Origin: Sphingomonas sp. GM_Shp_1 | Lineage (GTDB): Bacteria > Pseudomonadota > Alphaproteobacteria > Sphingomonadales > Sphingomonadaceae | Assembly: GCF_026540895.1 (NCBI RefSeq) | Contig: NZ_JALNUR010000003.1 | Span: 1 to 64,000, forward strand | Length of the DNA stretch: 64,000 nucleotides | Direction of reading: 5' to 3' | Shown here: positions 30,612 through 39,608 of the stretch, one piece after another | Layout of the letters: every line of letters begins with the position of its first letter | Position numbering within the stretch: position 1 is the stretch's first letter | Notes under the pieces: model-generated | The model's input: only the letters and a program-made list of their open reading frames with translations | Database searches by the model: none | What the model was told of the DNA's origin: nothing | Program-made: the position numbers and the translations under genes

Positions 30612-31502
30612 ATGGCCGCACGCGCTTACTGGCAGGGACAGATCAAGCTCGCCTTGGTCTCCATCCCGGTGGAAATCTACTCCGCGACCCGCTCGGGTGC
30701 GACCGTCTCATTCAAGCAAATCCACGAGCCCAGCGGCAAGCCGATCCATTACGAAAAGGTGGTGACCGGCATCGGACCCGTGGACAAAGACGAGATCATG
30801 AAGGGCTATGAGGTAGCCAAAGGCGAATATGTGCTGTTGGAACAGGACGAGATCGACGCGGTCAAGCTGGAGAGCAAGAAGACGCTGGAGCTGACGCAAT
30901 TCGTCGACGCGGACGCGGTCGACGTGCTCTATTATGAGAAGCCGTTCTTCGTGGTGCCCGCCGATGATCTGGCGAACGAGGCGTTCATCGTGCTGCGCGA
31001 GGCCCTGAAGCGAACCCGCAAGGTCGGGCTGGGACAACTGGCGCTCAGGGGGCGCGAATATGTGGTCAGCCTGAAGCCATCGGGGCGGGGCATGGTTCTG
31101 GAGACGCTGCGCTACGCCGACGAGATGGAGAAAGCCCAGGGCTATTTCCGGGAGATCCCCGATGACGAGCCCGAAGGCGAGTTGCTGGAACTGGCGGAGG
31201 CGCTGATCGACCGAAAGAGCGGGCCATTCCACCCGCAGGAATATCATGACCGCTATGTCGATGCGCTTCGCGACCTGATCGAACGCAAGCGCAAGGCCAG
31301 GGGCAAGAAGATCATCGAGGATGACGGGGAGGACAAGGCGACCAAGGGCAGCAATGTCGTCGACCTGATGGCCGCTCTGCGTCAGTCGATGGGCGGCAAG
31401 GGCGGAGCATCATCGGCGAAGAAACCCGCGCAGAAGAAGCCGGTGGCGAAGAAGCCGGCGTCCGGCAAGTCGACCAGGCATGTGGGGAAGAAACGTGCCT
31501 AA
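30612..31502 (+). CDS. ku: Ku, NHEJ DNA-end-binding protein
   Basis: 296 residues. The bacterial Ku core (about 1-250) shows IKLALVSIPVEIYSAT, FKQIHEPSGKPIHYEKV and KGEYVLLEQDEIDAV; it forms a homodimeric ring on double-strand ends and recruits LigD. A lysine/alanine/proline-rich tail follows (about 255-296, KKPAQKKPVAKKPASGKS), typical of longer Ku proteins that use it for extra DNA contact. AAGGAG precedes the ATG. The 3' end overlaps ligD, so the two NHEJ proteins are made together. Confidence 0.96.
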   Translation: MAARAYWQGQIKLALVSIPVEIYSATRSGATVSFKQIHEPSGKPIHYEKVVTGIGPVDKDEIMKGYEVAKGEYVLLEQDEIDAVKLESKKTLELTQFVDADAVDVLYYEKPFFVVPADDLANEAFIVLREALKRTRKVGLGQLALRGREYVVSLKPSGRGMVLETLRYADEMEKAQGYFREIPDDEPEGELLELAEALIDRKSGPFHPQEYHDRYVDALRDLIERKRKARGKKIIEDDGEDKATKGSNVVDLMAALRQSMGGKGGASSAKKPAQKKPVAKKPASGKSTRHVGKKRA

Positions 31503-33942
31503 GCGCGCAAACAAGGCGGAATCGCCCCTGCTCGCGACCTATAACGCCAAGCGGGACTTCGCGCGTACCGCCGAGCCAGCAGGGACGCTGGAGCCCGGGC
31601 ATGGCAACCTCTTCATGGTCCAGAAGCATGACGCCACCCGTTTGCACTGGGACTTCCGACTGGAAATGGATGGCGTGCTGAAGAGCTGGGCCGTGACCCG
31701 CGGCCCCAGCCTCGATCCCGCCGAGAAGCGGCTGGCGGTCCGCACCGAGGATCATCCGCTGTCCTATGCGACCTTCGAGGGTACGATCCCCGCCGGTGAA
31801 TATGGCGGCGGCACGGTGATGCTATGGGATCGCGGCACCTGGTCGCCGGTCGCGGGCAAGTCCGCGTCGGACATCGACAGCGGCCACCTCCACTTCGTGC
31901 TGCATGGTGAGCGGATGCGGGGCGAATGGATGCTCATCCGCCTGAAGCCGCGCGGCAAGGAGCGGCGCGAGAACTGGCTGTTGCGTAAGGTGCGGGATGC
32001 GGAGGCCGGGGGTACCGACGTGCTGGTCGAAGAGGCGCTGACCAGCATCGCCACGGGGCGAACGATGGCGGAGATCGCAGACGGTCGACCCGCACGCCCA
32101 TCCAAAAGAAAGGTCGCGGCGGCCGGTCGCGCCTCGCCACCGCGCACGCGCCGGGGCAAGCCGACATTGCCCTCGTTTCGCAAGCCCCAGCTATGCACCT
32201 TGCAGGACACCGTCCCCACCGGCACCGCATGGCTGCATGAGATCAAGTTCGACGGCTATCGCGTGCTGGTGGCAATCGCCGCTGGCCGAGCGCAGATCTT
32301 TACCCGCACAGGCCTCGACTGGACCGACAAATTTCCCAACATTGCTGATGCCGCGACCCGGTTGACGGGCACCGCGCTGATCGACGGCGAGGCGGTCGCG
32401 TTCAAGGACGGTCGACCCGATTTCTCGACCCTGAAGAACGCGATCGGGGAGGGCGGCGAGACCGTGCTGATGGCCTTCGACCTGCTGGAGCAGGATGGCG
32501 AGGATCTGACCGCGCTTCCGACGCTGGAGCGGAAGGAACGGCTACGCTCGCTATTGGCCGATGCGCCTGCCGCCATCCGTTTTTCGGAACATGTGATCGG
32601 TCAGGGGGAGGCGCTGTTGAATCAGATGTGCCGAGACGGGTTGGAAGGCGTGGTGTCGAAGCGTGCGGATGCGCCCTATCGCTCGGGCCGCACGCGTGCC
32701 TGGGTCAAGGTGAAATGCGTCAAGCGCGATGCCTATGCGATCGTGGGCTGGCTGCCTTCGGACAAGCGGCGTGGCTTCAAATCGCTGCTGCTGGGGCAGG
32801 AGGGGCCGGACGGCTATGTCTTTGCCGGCAAGGTGGGGACCGGCTTCGATCTGGCAACGATGGACGCGCTCCGCCTCAAACTGGAGCGTATCGAGCGGAA
32901 GACGCCGACGGTCGTGGCGCCCAGGGCGGCGGTGAAGGGCGCGCACTGGGTGACGCCCAGCCTGTCCGCCGACATCGCCTATGCGGAGGTAACCCCGGAT
33001 GGGCTATTGCGCCATGCCAGTTTCATCGGGCTGACCGGCCGCCGGGGCACGACGGCCTCCGACCCACTTCCCATGGCCGAGACCAGCGTGACCATCACGC
33101 ATCGCAGCCGGGTGGTCTTTCCCGAAACGGGCATCACCAAGGGCGATCTGGCGGACTATTACGCGACGATTGCTCCCTTGATGCTGCCGTTCATGCGCGA
33201 CCGCCCCGTCAGCCTGGTTCGCTGCCCGCAGGGGCGGGGGCGCAAATGCTTCTTCCAGAAGCATGACGCCGGCAGCTTCGGCGACCATGTCCGCCGCGTG
33301 GCGATCCAGGACAAGGACGGCGACGCCGACGATTATCTCTATGTCGACGATATCGACGGGGTGATCGCCTGCGTGCAGATGGGGGCGATCGAGTTCCACG
33401 GCTGGGGTTCGAGGGTGTCGGAGGTCGAGACACCAGACCGCATGGTGTTCGATCTGGACCCCGATGAAGGACTGGGTTTCGCCGAGACCAGACGCGCCGC
33501 GGAACATCTGAAGGAGCAACTGGCCGAGCTGGGCCTGACGAGCTTTCCCATGCTGTCCGGGGGCAAGGGCCTCCACGTCATCGTTCCGCTCACGCCCGAG
33601 GCGACATGGCCCGACGTGAAGAGCTTCGCCGAGCGGTTCGCAAAGGCGCTCGCCTCGGCCGATCCCGAGCGTTTCGTGGCAACGATGACCAAGTCCAAGC
33701 GATCGGGGCGTATCTTCATCGACTGGCTCCGTAACCAGCGCGGCAGCACCGCCGTCATGCCCTATTCGGTACGGGCGCGGGACGATGCCCCGGTCGCTGC
33801 ACCGGTGTCCTGGAGCGAGTTGCGAGAGATCGAGACGGCCGGAGCATGGACGCTGCGCGATGCGGACATGCTCGTGCGTCGTGCCGCCAGCGCTGCGCTG
33901 GCCGGTTGGGGAATAGCCCGTCAGACCTTGCCCGATGTCTAG
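31495..33942 (+). CDS. ligD: LigD, multidomain NHEJ DNA ligase
   Basis: 815 residues from the GTG at 31495, which has GGGGAAG at good spacing; an ATG at 31480 is the alternative. Three modules lie in the order PE-LIG-POL, as in Pseudomonas. The 3'-phosphoesterase (about 35-175) has His45, His51, Asp53 and His87. The ATP-dependent ligase (about 225-520) has nucleophile Lys251 in EIKFDGYR and downstream SKRADAPYRSGR. The primase-like polymerase (about 530-815) has the metal motif FDLDPDE and a late SGRIFIDWLRN. Works with Ku to process and seal breaks. Overlaps ku by 8 bp. Confidence 0.96.
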   Translation: MPKRANKAESPLLATYNAKRDFARTAEPAGTLEPGHGNLFMVQKHDATRLHWDFRLEMDGVLKSWAVTRGPSLDPAEKRLAVRTEDHPLSYATFEGTIPAGEYGGGTVMLWDRGTWSPVAGKSASDIDSGHLHFVLHGERMRGEWMLIRLKPRGKERRENWLLRKVRDAEAGGTDVLVEEALTSIATGRTMAEIADGRPARPSKRKVAAAGRASPPRTRRGKPTLPSFRKPQLCTLQDTVPTGTAWLHEIKFDGYRVLVAIAAGRAQIFTRTGLDWTDKFPNIADAATRLTGTALIDGEAVAFKDGRPDFSTLKNAIGEGGETVLMAFDLLEQDGEDLTALPTLERKERLRSLLADAPAAIRFSEHVIGQGEALLNQMCRDGLEGVVSKRADAPYRSGRTRAWVKVKCVKRDAYAIVGWLPSDKRRGFKSLLLGQEGPDGYVFAGKVGTGFDLATMDALRLKLERIERKTPTVVAPRAAVKGAHWVTPSLSADIAYAEVTPDGLLRHASFIGLTGRRGTTASDPLPMAETSVTITHRSRVVFPETGITKGDLADYYATIAPLMLPFMRDRPVSLVRCPQGRGRKCFFQKHDAGSFGDHVRRVAIQDKDGDADDYLYVDDIDGVIACVQMGAIEFHGWGSRVSEVETPDRMVFDLDPDEGLGFAETRRAAEHLKEQLAELGLTSFPMLSGGKGLHVIVPLTPEATWPDVKSFAERFAKALASADPERFVATMTKSKRSGRIFIDWLRNQRGSTAVMPYSVRARDDAPVAAPVSWSELREIETAGAWTLRDADMLVRRAASAALAGWGIARQTLPDV

Positions 33943-34153
33943 GCCCTGGGGCCTGTCAGACGGCTTGCGTGGGGAGCGACATTGGACCCCGTCCGGTCGA
34001 GCGGTGCCGCCAGGATCAGGATCTGTGATATGCGTCGGCCGAGCGGCTGCTTATCAAGGGTCTTTAAGTATCCGTCCGCCCCATCAGCCTTCTTGAACGC
34101 GGCGGCAGACCCCGCCGACTTTGATCAACTGTCACCGTAATTGCTGCTCCACT

Positions 34154-34185
34154 CCCCGATCGGAGCGACCATCGCTGGGGTTTTT
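34154..34185 (+). terminator. probable terminator of ku-ligD
   Basis: AGCGA-CCA-TCGCT hairpin (34164-34176) nested inside CCCC/GGGG and followed by TTTTT (34181-34185), in the 271-bp gap between the convergent ends of ligD and the minus-strand operon. A further GC hairpin (CGGCGG/CCGCCG) lies near 34101-34118. No gene is visible in this gap. Confidence 0.5.
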
Positions 34186-34213
34186 CCGCCTCCCTATTTC
34201 AAAAGGAGTTTCG

Positions 34214-35056
34214 TCATTTGGCAGCGGCGACGTAGGCGAGCACGATGTCGGGAACGGATCGGGTGCGGTCGAGGTAGCGGGCATTCGTGCGTGCCAGCGA
34301 TGCCTCGAAGGCTGCGGCGAGCGCGGGTTCGCCTGTGCGGAACAGGGCGGGAATGTCGACCGCCTCACCTTTGTCGCGTAGCGGCTGGGTTTGTTGGTAA
34401 ATCTCGTCAAGCTTGGCCATGGCGCGCGCACGGTCGACGTCTCCGAACGCGGGATCGGCTTCACGGTTGACGTCCTGAAGCCATGCCGCGATCAGCGTCG
34501 ACAGGATCGAACTGCTCGTTCGCAGGGGCCAGCACGCGGTGGCGCATATGTTCAGGGCGGCACGCTCCGGACTGCGCGGTAACGCTGCTTCGGCGGCCGC
34601 CTCGATGCGGCGGCGCGCTGCGGTCCATTCGCCGCGATGCACGGCAGTGCCCGAGGCCTCTGCGTGGTGTAGCGCTTGTACTTCGGCATAGGCGACCGCC
34701 GCGACCCGGTCGGCACCCATGGCGGTCAGGAAATGGTCGACGATCCGCCGTGGCACCGGTGACAGGTCGGTGCCGACCTCGACGCATTCCACCCAGCGCA
34801 GTGTGACCGTAGCCCGGTGATCGGGCTCGGCATAAGCGGTCAACGGATCGAGTAATCCAGCCATGGCAAGCGGGTAGCCGAACCGGGCCGCATAATCGGC
34901 GCTATCGCCTCCTTCCGTCGACACGCCGAGCGGACTGCCCCCCGAGCCGTCCCAGGCGGTCCCGCCGAAGCGAAGCGTGCCCTTGGCGACATGGCTTTCC
35001 AGTCTGGCGAGCAGTGCCGCCTTGATCGCGGGATCACCCCCGAAGGCGCCGGTCAT
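34214..35056 (-). CDS. protein of unknown function at the end of the M16/TBDR/ABC operon
   Basis: 280 residues. I do not recognise the family. The start overlaps the thioredoxin stop (ATGA), so it is cotranslated and is the last gene of the operon that begins at 42401. No signal peptide or membrane segment is visible. A Gly-rich N-terminal part (TAWDGSGGSPLGVSTEGG, about 48-65) is followed by a helical, Ala-rich body with the conserved-looking stretches LRWVECVEVG and VQALHHAEASG and a cluster NICATACWP (about 178-186) with two cysteines. The coupling to a thioredoxin suggests a cytoplasmic redox or cofactor task linked to whatever the operon imports. Confidence 0.7.
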   Translation of the reverse strand: MTGAFGGDPAIKAALLARLESHVAKGTLRFGGTAWDGSGGSPLGVSTEGGDSADYAARFGYPLAMAGLLDPLTAYAEPDHRATVTLRWVECVEVGTDLSPVPRRIVDHFLTAMGADRVAAVAYAEVQALHHAEASGTAVHRGEWTAARRRIEAAAEAALPRSPERAALNICATACWPLRTSSSILSTLIAAWLQDVNREADPAFGDVDRARAMAKLDEIYQQTQPLRDKGEAVDIPALFRTGEPALAAAFEASLARTNARYLDRTRSVPDIVLAYVAAAK

Positions 35057-35379
35057 AGATGGCTTTCGAGCCAGGCGGTCAATTGCCCGCGCGACTTCAG
35101 GCCGACCACCCGGTCGATCTCCATGCCGTCGCGATACAGCGCCAGGGTCGGCAGCGCGCGCGCCGCGAACGGCTTGGCGATCGCCTCGTCCGCCTCGACG
35201 TTGAGTTTGCATATCTGCAACTCGTCGACGAAATCGGCCGCCAGATCGTCGAGGATCGGGGCCAGGGCCCGGCATGGGGCGCATGTCGGCGACCAGAGAT
35301 CGAACAGGATCAAGCCGCTCTGCTCCGCGATGACCGCGGCGACGTCCGAGCCCGTGACGTCGATAACCTTGCCCGTCAT
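35053..35379 (-). CDS. thioredoxin-like protein with CAPC active site
   Basis: 108 residues from the ATG at 35379; an in-frame TTG at 35388 has closer ribosome binding site spacing and is an alternative start. Thioredoxin fold with active site SPTCAPCRALAP (Cys33, Cys36) and the cis-proline loop ALPTLAL. The dipeptide between the cysteines is Ala-Pro instead of the usual Gly-Pro. No signal peptide, so cytoplasmic. It sits between the ABC transporter gene and the unknown gene of the operon, which suggests that the imported peptide or protein fragment contains disulfides or a redox-active centre. Confidence 0.9.
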   Translation of the reverse strand: MTGKVIDVTGSDVAAVIAEQSGLILFDLWSPTCAPCRALAPILDDLAADFVDELQICKLNVEADEAIAKPFAARALPTLALYRDGMEIDRVVGLKSRGQLTAWLESHL

Positions 35380-35418
35380 GATGTTCAAAATCCTCTCTGC
35401 CGTCTCGTTGCGGCGATC

Positions 35419-37221
35419 TCAGTCGCCGGTCCTGGTCCGGTCGATGGCGGTGGCGATCGCGCCGCCATCCGCGAAGGTCAGCATATGGCTGTGGTGCGCC
35501 AGCAGCGTCTCGTCATGCACCACGCTGATGATCGTGGCGTCGGGCAGCCCCGTGCGGACGCTGTCGTAGAAATGGCGCGCATTGCCCGCATCGAGGGCGC
35601 TCGTCGCCTCGTCCAGGACCAGCAGCGTCGGGCGATGCAGCAGGACGCGGGCCAGCGCGATCCGCTGCTGCTCGCCGGGGGACAATTCCTCCTGCCACAG
35701 GCGCAGCGCGTGCATCTCGGCGGCGAGATGGCCGAGCCGTACCTGTTCCAGCAATGCGACGATTTCGACATCGCCATGCTTTTCGGGGCGATCGGGGAAG
35801 CAGACCGCCGCCTTGAGCGTACCCTGCGGCAGGTAAAGCCGCTGCGGCACGAACATCGCCCGGCTGTCATGCGCCATCGCGACGCTGCCCTGCCCGTCGG
35901 GCCACAGCCCTGCCAGCGCGCGGACGAGTGTCGACTTGCCGGTGCCCGAGGCACCCCGCACCGCCCAGCGTTCGCCCTTGCGTACGGTCCAGTCTCCGAC
36001 GATCGCCAGCGCCTCGCCATGCGGACGGTGGAGCGCCAGGCCCTGGGTCGCCAGCACGACGCCCGGCGCGGTGCCCGCGCCGACCGTGATTCCAGCAGGC
36101 CGCACCTCGTCCAGCGCGTCGTCCAGCCCCTTCATACGGTTGAAATAGCTGACCTGCTGACCGATCAACTGATAGCTCTTCACGAAATAGCCGAGTTGCA
36201 TGCCCAACTGCCCGAAGGCGTCGCGGCCCGCCATCAACTGGCCGAAGGTCATGCTCCCGGCGAAATAGCCCGGCACCATGATGAACAGCGGCAGGACCGT
36301 GCCCAACCGGTCATAGACGCTGCCCGCCGCGGTGATCCCCAGTGAGCTGTAGATGACCGAGCGGAAATTGGTTCGCACCGCGTCGAACGCCTGGCGCAGG
36401 GCCTCGCGCTCGGTCGGGACCGCACCGGCCAGCCCGATCTGCGCCGCGTTGCGACGGACATGGATCAGCCCGGCGCGGAAATCCGCCTCGCGGTGCTGCT
36501 GGCGCATCATCGCGCGGACGAAGGGCTGGCCGATCTTGGCGGTCAGCCACGATCCGATGATCGCATAGGCAAAGGCATACCAGACGGTGCTGCCCGGAAT
36601 GGAAATCGCGGTGCCGCCCAGCGAGAAACGGATCGGCGGCGCCGTCTCCAGCAGGATCATCGCGAAGGTGACGCCGGTCACGACCGATCCGACCAGCCGC
36701 ATGACGATATGCAGCGCGCCGATCGTCATGCCCAATGCGGCGGTGATCGCGTTCAGATCGTCGGCGATGCGCTGGTCGGGATTGTCGATGATCCGCAACC
36801 GCTCGATCTCGGCATAGCGGTTGCGGCTCATCCAGCGGTCGAGATAGTCGCGCGTCAGAAAGGTCCGCCAACGGATCGACAGCAGGCCGTCGATCAGATT
36901 CTCCGCCAGGATCATGGCGATCTGCATCGCCATGATCCCCAGGAATACGATCAGCAGCGGCACCATCTGAGCCTGGTCGCGCTGTTCGATCGCGTCGAAG
37001 AAATGCTGCTGCCAGCGATTGGCGCGCAGCATGATGAACGCCGTGCCGAACTGGAAGAAGAACAAGGTGATCAGCGCGAACCAGGCGAACTTCCAGTCGG
37101 ACGACCGCCAATAGCCGCTGACCAGCCGCCATGCGTCCGCCCAGCGGGCGGTGGCGTCCTGGGGTGGGGCGAGGCCCGTCTCGCGACGGACCTCCCCGCT
37201 TTGGGTGGGTTGCGGCATCAT
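35419..37221 (-). CDS. SbmA/YddA-type ABC transporter (fused membrane and ATPase domains)
   Basis: 600 residues from the double ATG at 37221-37216. The membrane part (about 40-340) belongs to the ABC_membrane_2 / SbmA-BacA group (LTRDYLDRWMSRNRYAEIE, DNPDQRIADDLNAIT). The ATPase part (about 385-590) has Walker A GASGTGKST, signature LSPGEQQRIALARVLL and Walker B TLLVLDEATSALD. Relatives such as SbmA, BacA and YddA carry peptides across the inner membrane. It follows the receptor gene by 17 bp. The order protease-receptor-transporter matches E. coli pqqL-yddB-yddA. Confidence 0.88.
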   Translation of the reverse strand: MMPQPTQSGEVRRETGLAPPQDATARWADAWRLVSGYWRSSDWKFAWFALITLFFFQFGTAFIMLRANRWQQHFFDAIEQRDQAQMVPLLIVFLGIMAMQIAMILAENLIDGLLSIRWRTFLTRDYLDRWMSRNRYAEIERLRIIDNPDQRIADDLNAITAALGMTIGALHIVMRLVGSVVTGVTFAMILLETAPPIRFSLGGTAISIPGSTVWYAFAYAIIGSWLTAKIGQPFVRAMMRQQHREADFRAGLIHVRRNAAQIGLAGAVPTEREALRQAFDAVRTNFRSVIYSSLGITAAGSVYDRLGTVLPLFIMVPGYFAGSMTFGQLMAGRDAFGQLGMQLGYFVKSYQLIGQQVSYFNRMKGLDDALDEVRPAGITVGAGTAPGVVLATQGLALHRPHGEALAIVGDWTVRKGERWAVRGASGTGKSTLVRALAGLWPDGQGSVAMAHDSRAMFVPQRLYLPQGTLKAAVCFPDRPEKHGDVEIVALLEQVRLGHLAAEMHALRLWQEELSPGEQQRIALARVLLHRPTLLVLDEATSALDAGNARHFYDSVRTGLPDATIISVVHDETLLAHHSHMLTFADGGAIATAIDRTRTGD

Positions 37222-37238
37222 CGGCGGGTCATCCTGGA

Positions 37239-39536
37239 TCAGAAGAAACGATAGCCGACGGTCAGCCGCCACGTGCGCGGCTCGCCCAGCGGAATATAGC
37301 TGTCGAACCGGGTCGGCGCATAGGATTTGCGGTCGAACAGGTTGCGGACGCCGACATTGATGTCCAGCGCGCCGATCGACACGAATCCGTTGAGATTGGC
37401 CAGCGCGGCACCCGCGATCCGGTAGGTGTTCAGGCGATCGATCGCCGAACTCGACCGGCCCGCCACCCCGGCGCCCAGCCCGGCGCGGACGTCGTTGGCG
37501 ACCTTGCGCTCATAGGACGCATAAAGGTTGTACACGTCGCGCGGCTGGCCGTTGACGGTGTTGCCGATCGTCGGCGTCGGGGCCAGGAACTTGTATTCGG
37601 TCCGCGTGAACGCCGCCGACAGCGTCAGGCCGGTCAACGGCGTGCCGCTGACGTTCAGGTCGATGCCCCGGCCCAACTGCCCAGGCAGCGCGATCGAGAA
37701 ACCGGGATTGATCGGATCGCGGTCGATGAGGTTGCTCTGTCGGATGCTGAAATAGGATGCGTTGATCAGCATGCGCTTGTCGAACAGGTCCCACTTGATG
37801 CCGGTTTCGGCATTGCGGCTCTTGATGTCGCCTAGCCTTTCCTTGGCGACGTTCAGCGTGAAGGTCGGCGTATACCCATAGGCCAAGGTGCCGAACACGG
37901 ACAGCGTATCGGTAATATCGACCACGGCACCGAAATTGGGGGTGGTGGCCGTCGCATGGCTGGAGCTGGGGCCGAAACGGGCGACGATCGAGGTGAAGTC
38001 CAGGATGTTGCGACGAACCGCCGCCATAAGGTGGATCGGACCGAAGCCAATGAGATATTGGCCGTAATAGCCACGCTGCTTGCCGATGACCGTTGATCGC
38101 TCTCGATAGATCGTCGCGAGCGGCGGCAGGGTTCCGCCGGGGGTGAGGAAATTATAGGGGAACATCCCCCCATTGGCGGCATAGATCGCATCGGTGTCGC
38201 TTTTCACATTGGTCGCGCCGACGACGATCTTGTGGCTGAACGGGCCGGTGTCGAAGGCGATGCGGGCAAAGCCATCGACCACATCGGTGGTCGATTTCTG
38301 TCGCACGCCGCTGCTCGACACGAGCAGCAGGCCGTTGTTGTTCAAGACGGCGAACGGGGAATATTGCGACAGTGCGAAGGTCGCGTTCTGATGCTGGCCG
38401 CGTACTACTACCGTCAGCCAGTCGGTCAGCTTCTGGGTCAGTTCGGCGTTGAACTGCGTGGTGCCGTTGCGGGTGAACTGTTCCTTGCCGCCCACCAGCG
38501 GCCGGTCATAGGCGACGTCGAACGGGGTTTTCGTCGCCTTGTTCAGCACGGTGTACGGCACCATGCCAAAATATTGCGTACCCGCCACGGCCGAGACGAT
38601 GACGTCGGTCGTCGCGTTCTTGTAGCGCAGCGAGGGGGCGAACAGATAATCCTCGGTGCCGCGATAGCCGCCGAAATTGCGATCGGCGGTCGCAGCCGTG
38701 GCGACGATGCGCGCGCTCAGACGGTTGTCGTCGGTCAGGGCGCGATTGGCGTCGATGGTTCCCCGGATCAGGCCGAACGATCCGGTATCCATCGACGCGT
38801 ACAGCCGCTCCTGAGCATTCGGCTTCTTGGTCACGATGTTGATCGTACCGCCCAGATTGTCGCCGCCCAGCAGGATCGCGTCGGGGCCCTTCAGCACCTC
38901 GATCCGCTCGATATTGACCAGCGACTGGGTCGTGCCCGCCGCGAAGCTGGAGCTGGATACCGAAGGCAGGCCATTGACCGCGCCGTTGGAGTCGAAGCCA
39001 CGCACCGAATAGCTGATGCCGCCCTGCACCGTGGCGGTGTTGACGACCACGCCGCCGGCGTTGGCGAGTGCCTCGGCGATCGTCTGCGCCTGCTGTCGCT
39101 CGAGCAGCTTGGCGGAGATGACCTGGGTGTTTCGCGGCTGCTCCCGGAGCGACTGGCCCAGTCGCGACGAACTGGTCGCGCCGCGAACGAGCACACTGTT
39201 CTCGGCCTCGTTGGGCCGCGCGGTGACGACGACGTCGTTGACGATCGAGATGGCGCCCGTAGCGCTGACCTCGACCGCGACGGGCAGGCCGCGTGTCGCC
39301 TGGGCGACGGCGTCACGCTCCGACCGGGCATTGACGACCGGCCTGGCGGTGATCCCGCGTACCGCATCGGGATCGATGTTCAGCGGCTTGCCCCATTCCG
39401 CCGCGATCCGCTGCAACGCCTCGCTCAGCGGCAAGGCGGGTTGCGATACCGCACGGTCCTGCGCCGACGCGACGCCCGGTGCGGTGGCGGCCGCCAGCGC
39501 CAACAGGCTGGCGGCGACATAATGACGTGTCCCCAT
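37239..39536 (-). CDS. STN-domain TonB-dependent receptor of a peptide/protein uptake operon
   Basis: 765 residues from MGTRHYVAAS; GGGGGGAA lies upstream. Signal peptide 1-26, then an STN signalling domain (about 34-100, LPLSEALQRIAAEWGKPLNI), TonB box DVVVTARPNE (101-110), plug (ERIEVLKGPDAILLGGDNLGG) and a FhuA/FecA-class barrel ending RLTVGYRFF. The STN domain implies signalling through a FecR partner, and this is the only receptor in the window that has one. Placed between an M16 protease and a YddA-type transporter, it is the counterpart of YddB/FusA, so its cargo may be a small iron protein or peptide. Confidence 0.9.
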   Translation of the reverse strand: MGTRHYVAASLLALAAATAPGVASAQDRAVSQPALPLSEALQRIAAEWGKPLNIDPDAVRGITARPVVNARSERDAVAQATRGLPVAVEVSATGAISIVNDVVVTARPNEAENSVLVRGATSSSRLGQSLREQPRNTQVISAKLLERQQAQTIAEALANAGGVVVNTATVQGGISYSVRGFDSNGAVNGLPSVSSSSFAAGTTQSLVNIERIEVLKGPDAILLGGDNLGGTINIVTKKPNAQERLYASMDTGSFGLIRGTIDANRALTDDNRLSARIVATAATADRNFGGYRGTEDYLFAPSLRYKNATTDVIVSAVAGTQYFGMVPYTVLNKATKTPFDVAYDRPLVGGKEQFTRNGTTQFNAELTQKLTDWLTVVVRGQHQNATFALSQYSPFAVLNNNGLLLVSSSGVRQKSTTDVVDGFARIAFDTGPFSHKIVVGATNVKSDTDAIYAANGGMFPYNFLTPGGTLPPLATIYRERSTVIGKQRGYYGQYLIGFGPIHLMAAVRRNILDFTSIVARFGPSSSHATATTPNFGAVVDITDTLSVFGTLAYGYTPTFTLNVAKERLGDIKSRNAETGIKWDLFDKRMLINASYFSIRQSNLIDRDPINPGFSIALPGQLGRGIDLNVSGTPLTGLTLSAAFTRTEYKFLAPTPTIGNTVNGQPRDVYNLYASYERKVANDVRAGLGAGVAGRSSSAIDRLNTYRIAGAALANLNGFVSIGALDINVGVRNLFDRKSYAPTRFDSYIPLGEPRTWRLTVGYRFF

Positions 39537-39608
39537 ATTCAATTCCCCCCATGTCATTGATGGATAACAATGCGCGCCTGCCCTGCCGGGCTGTCCGCGC
39601 GGCCCCCT

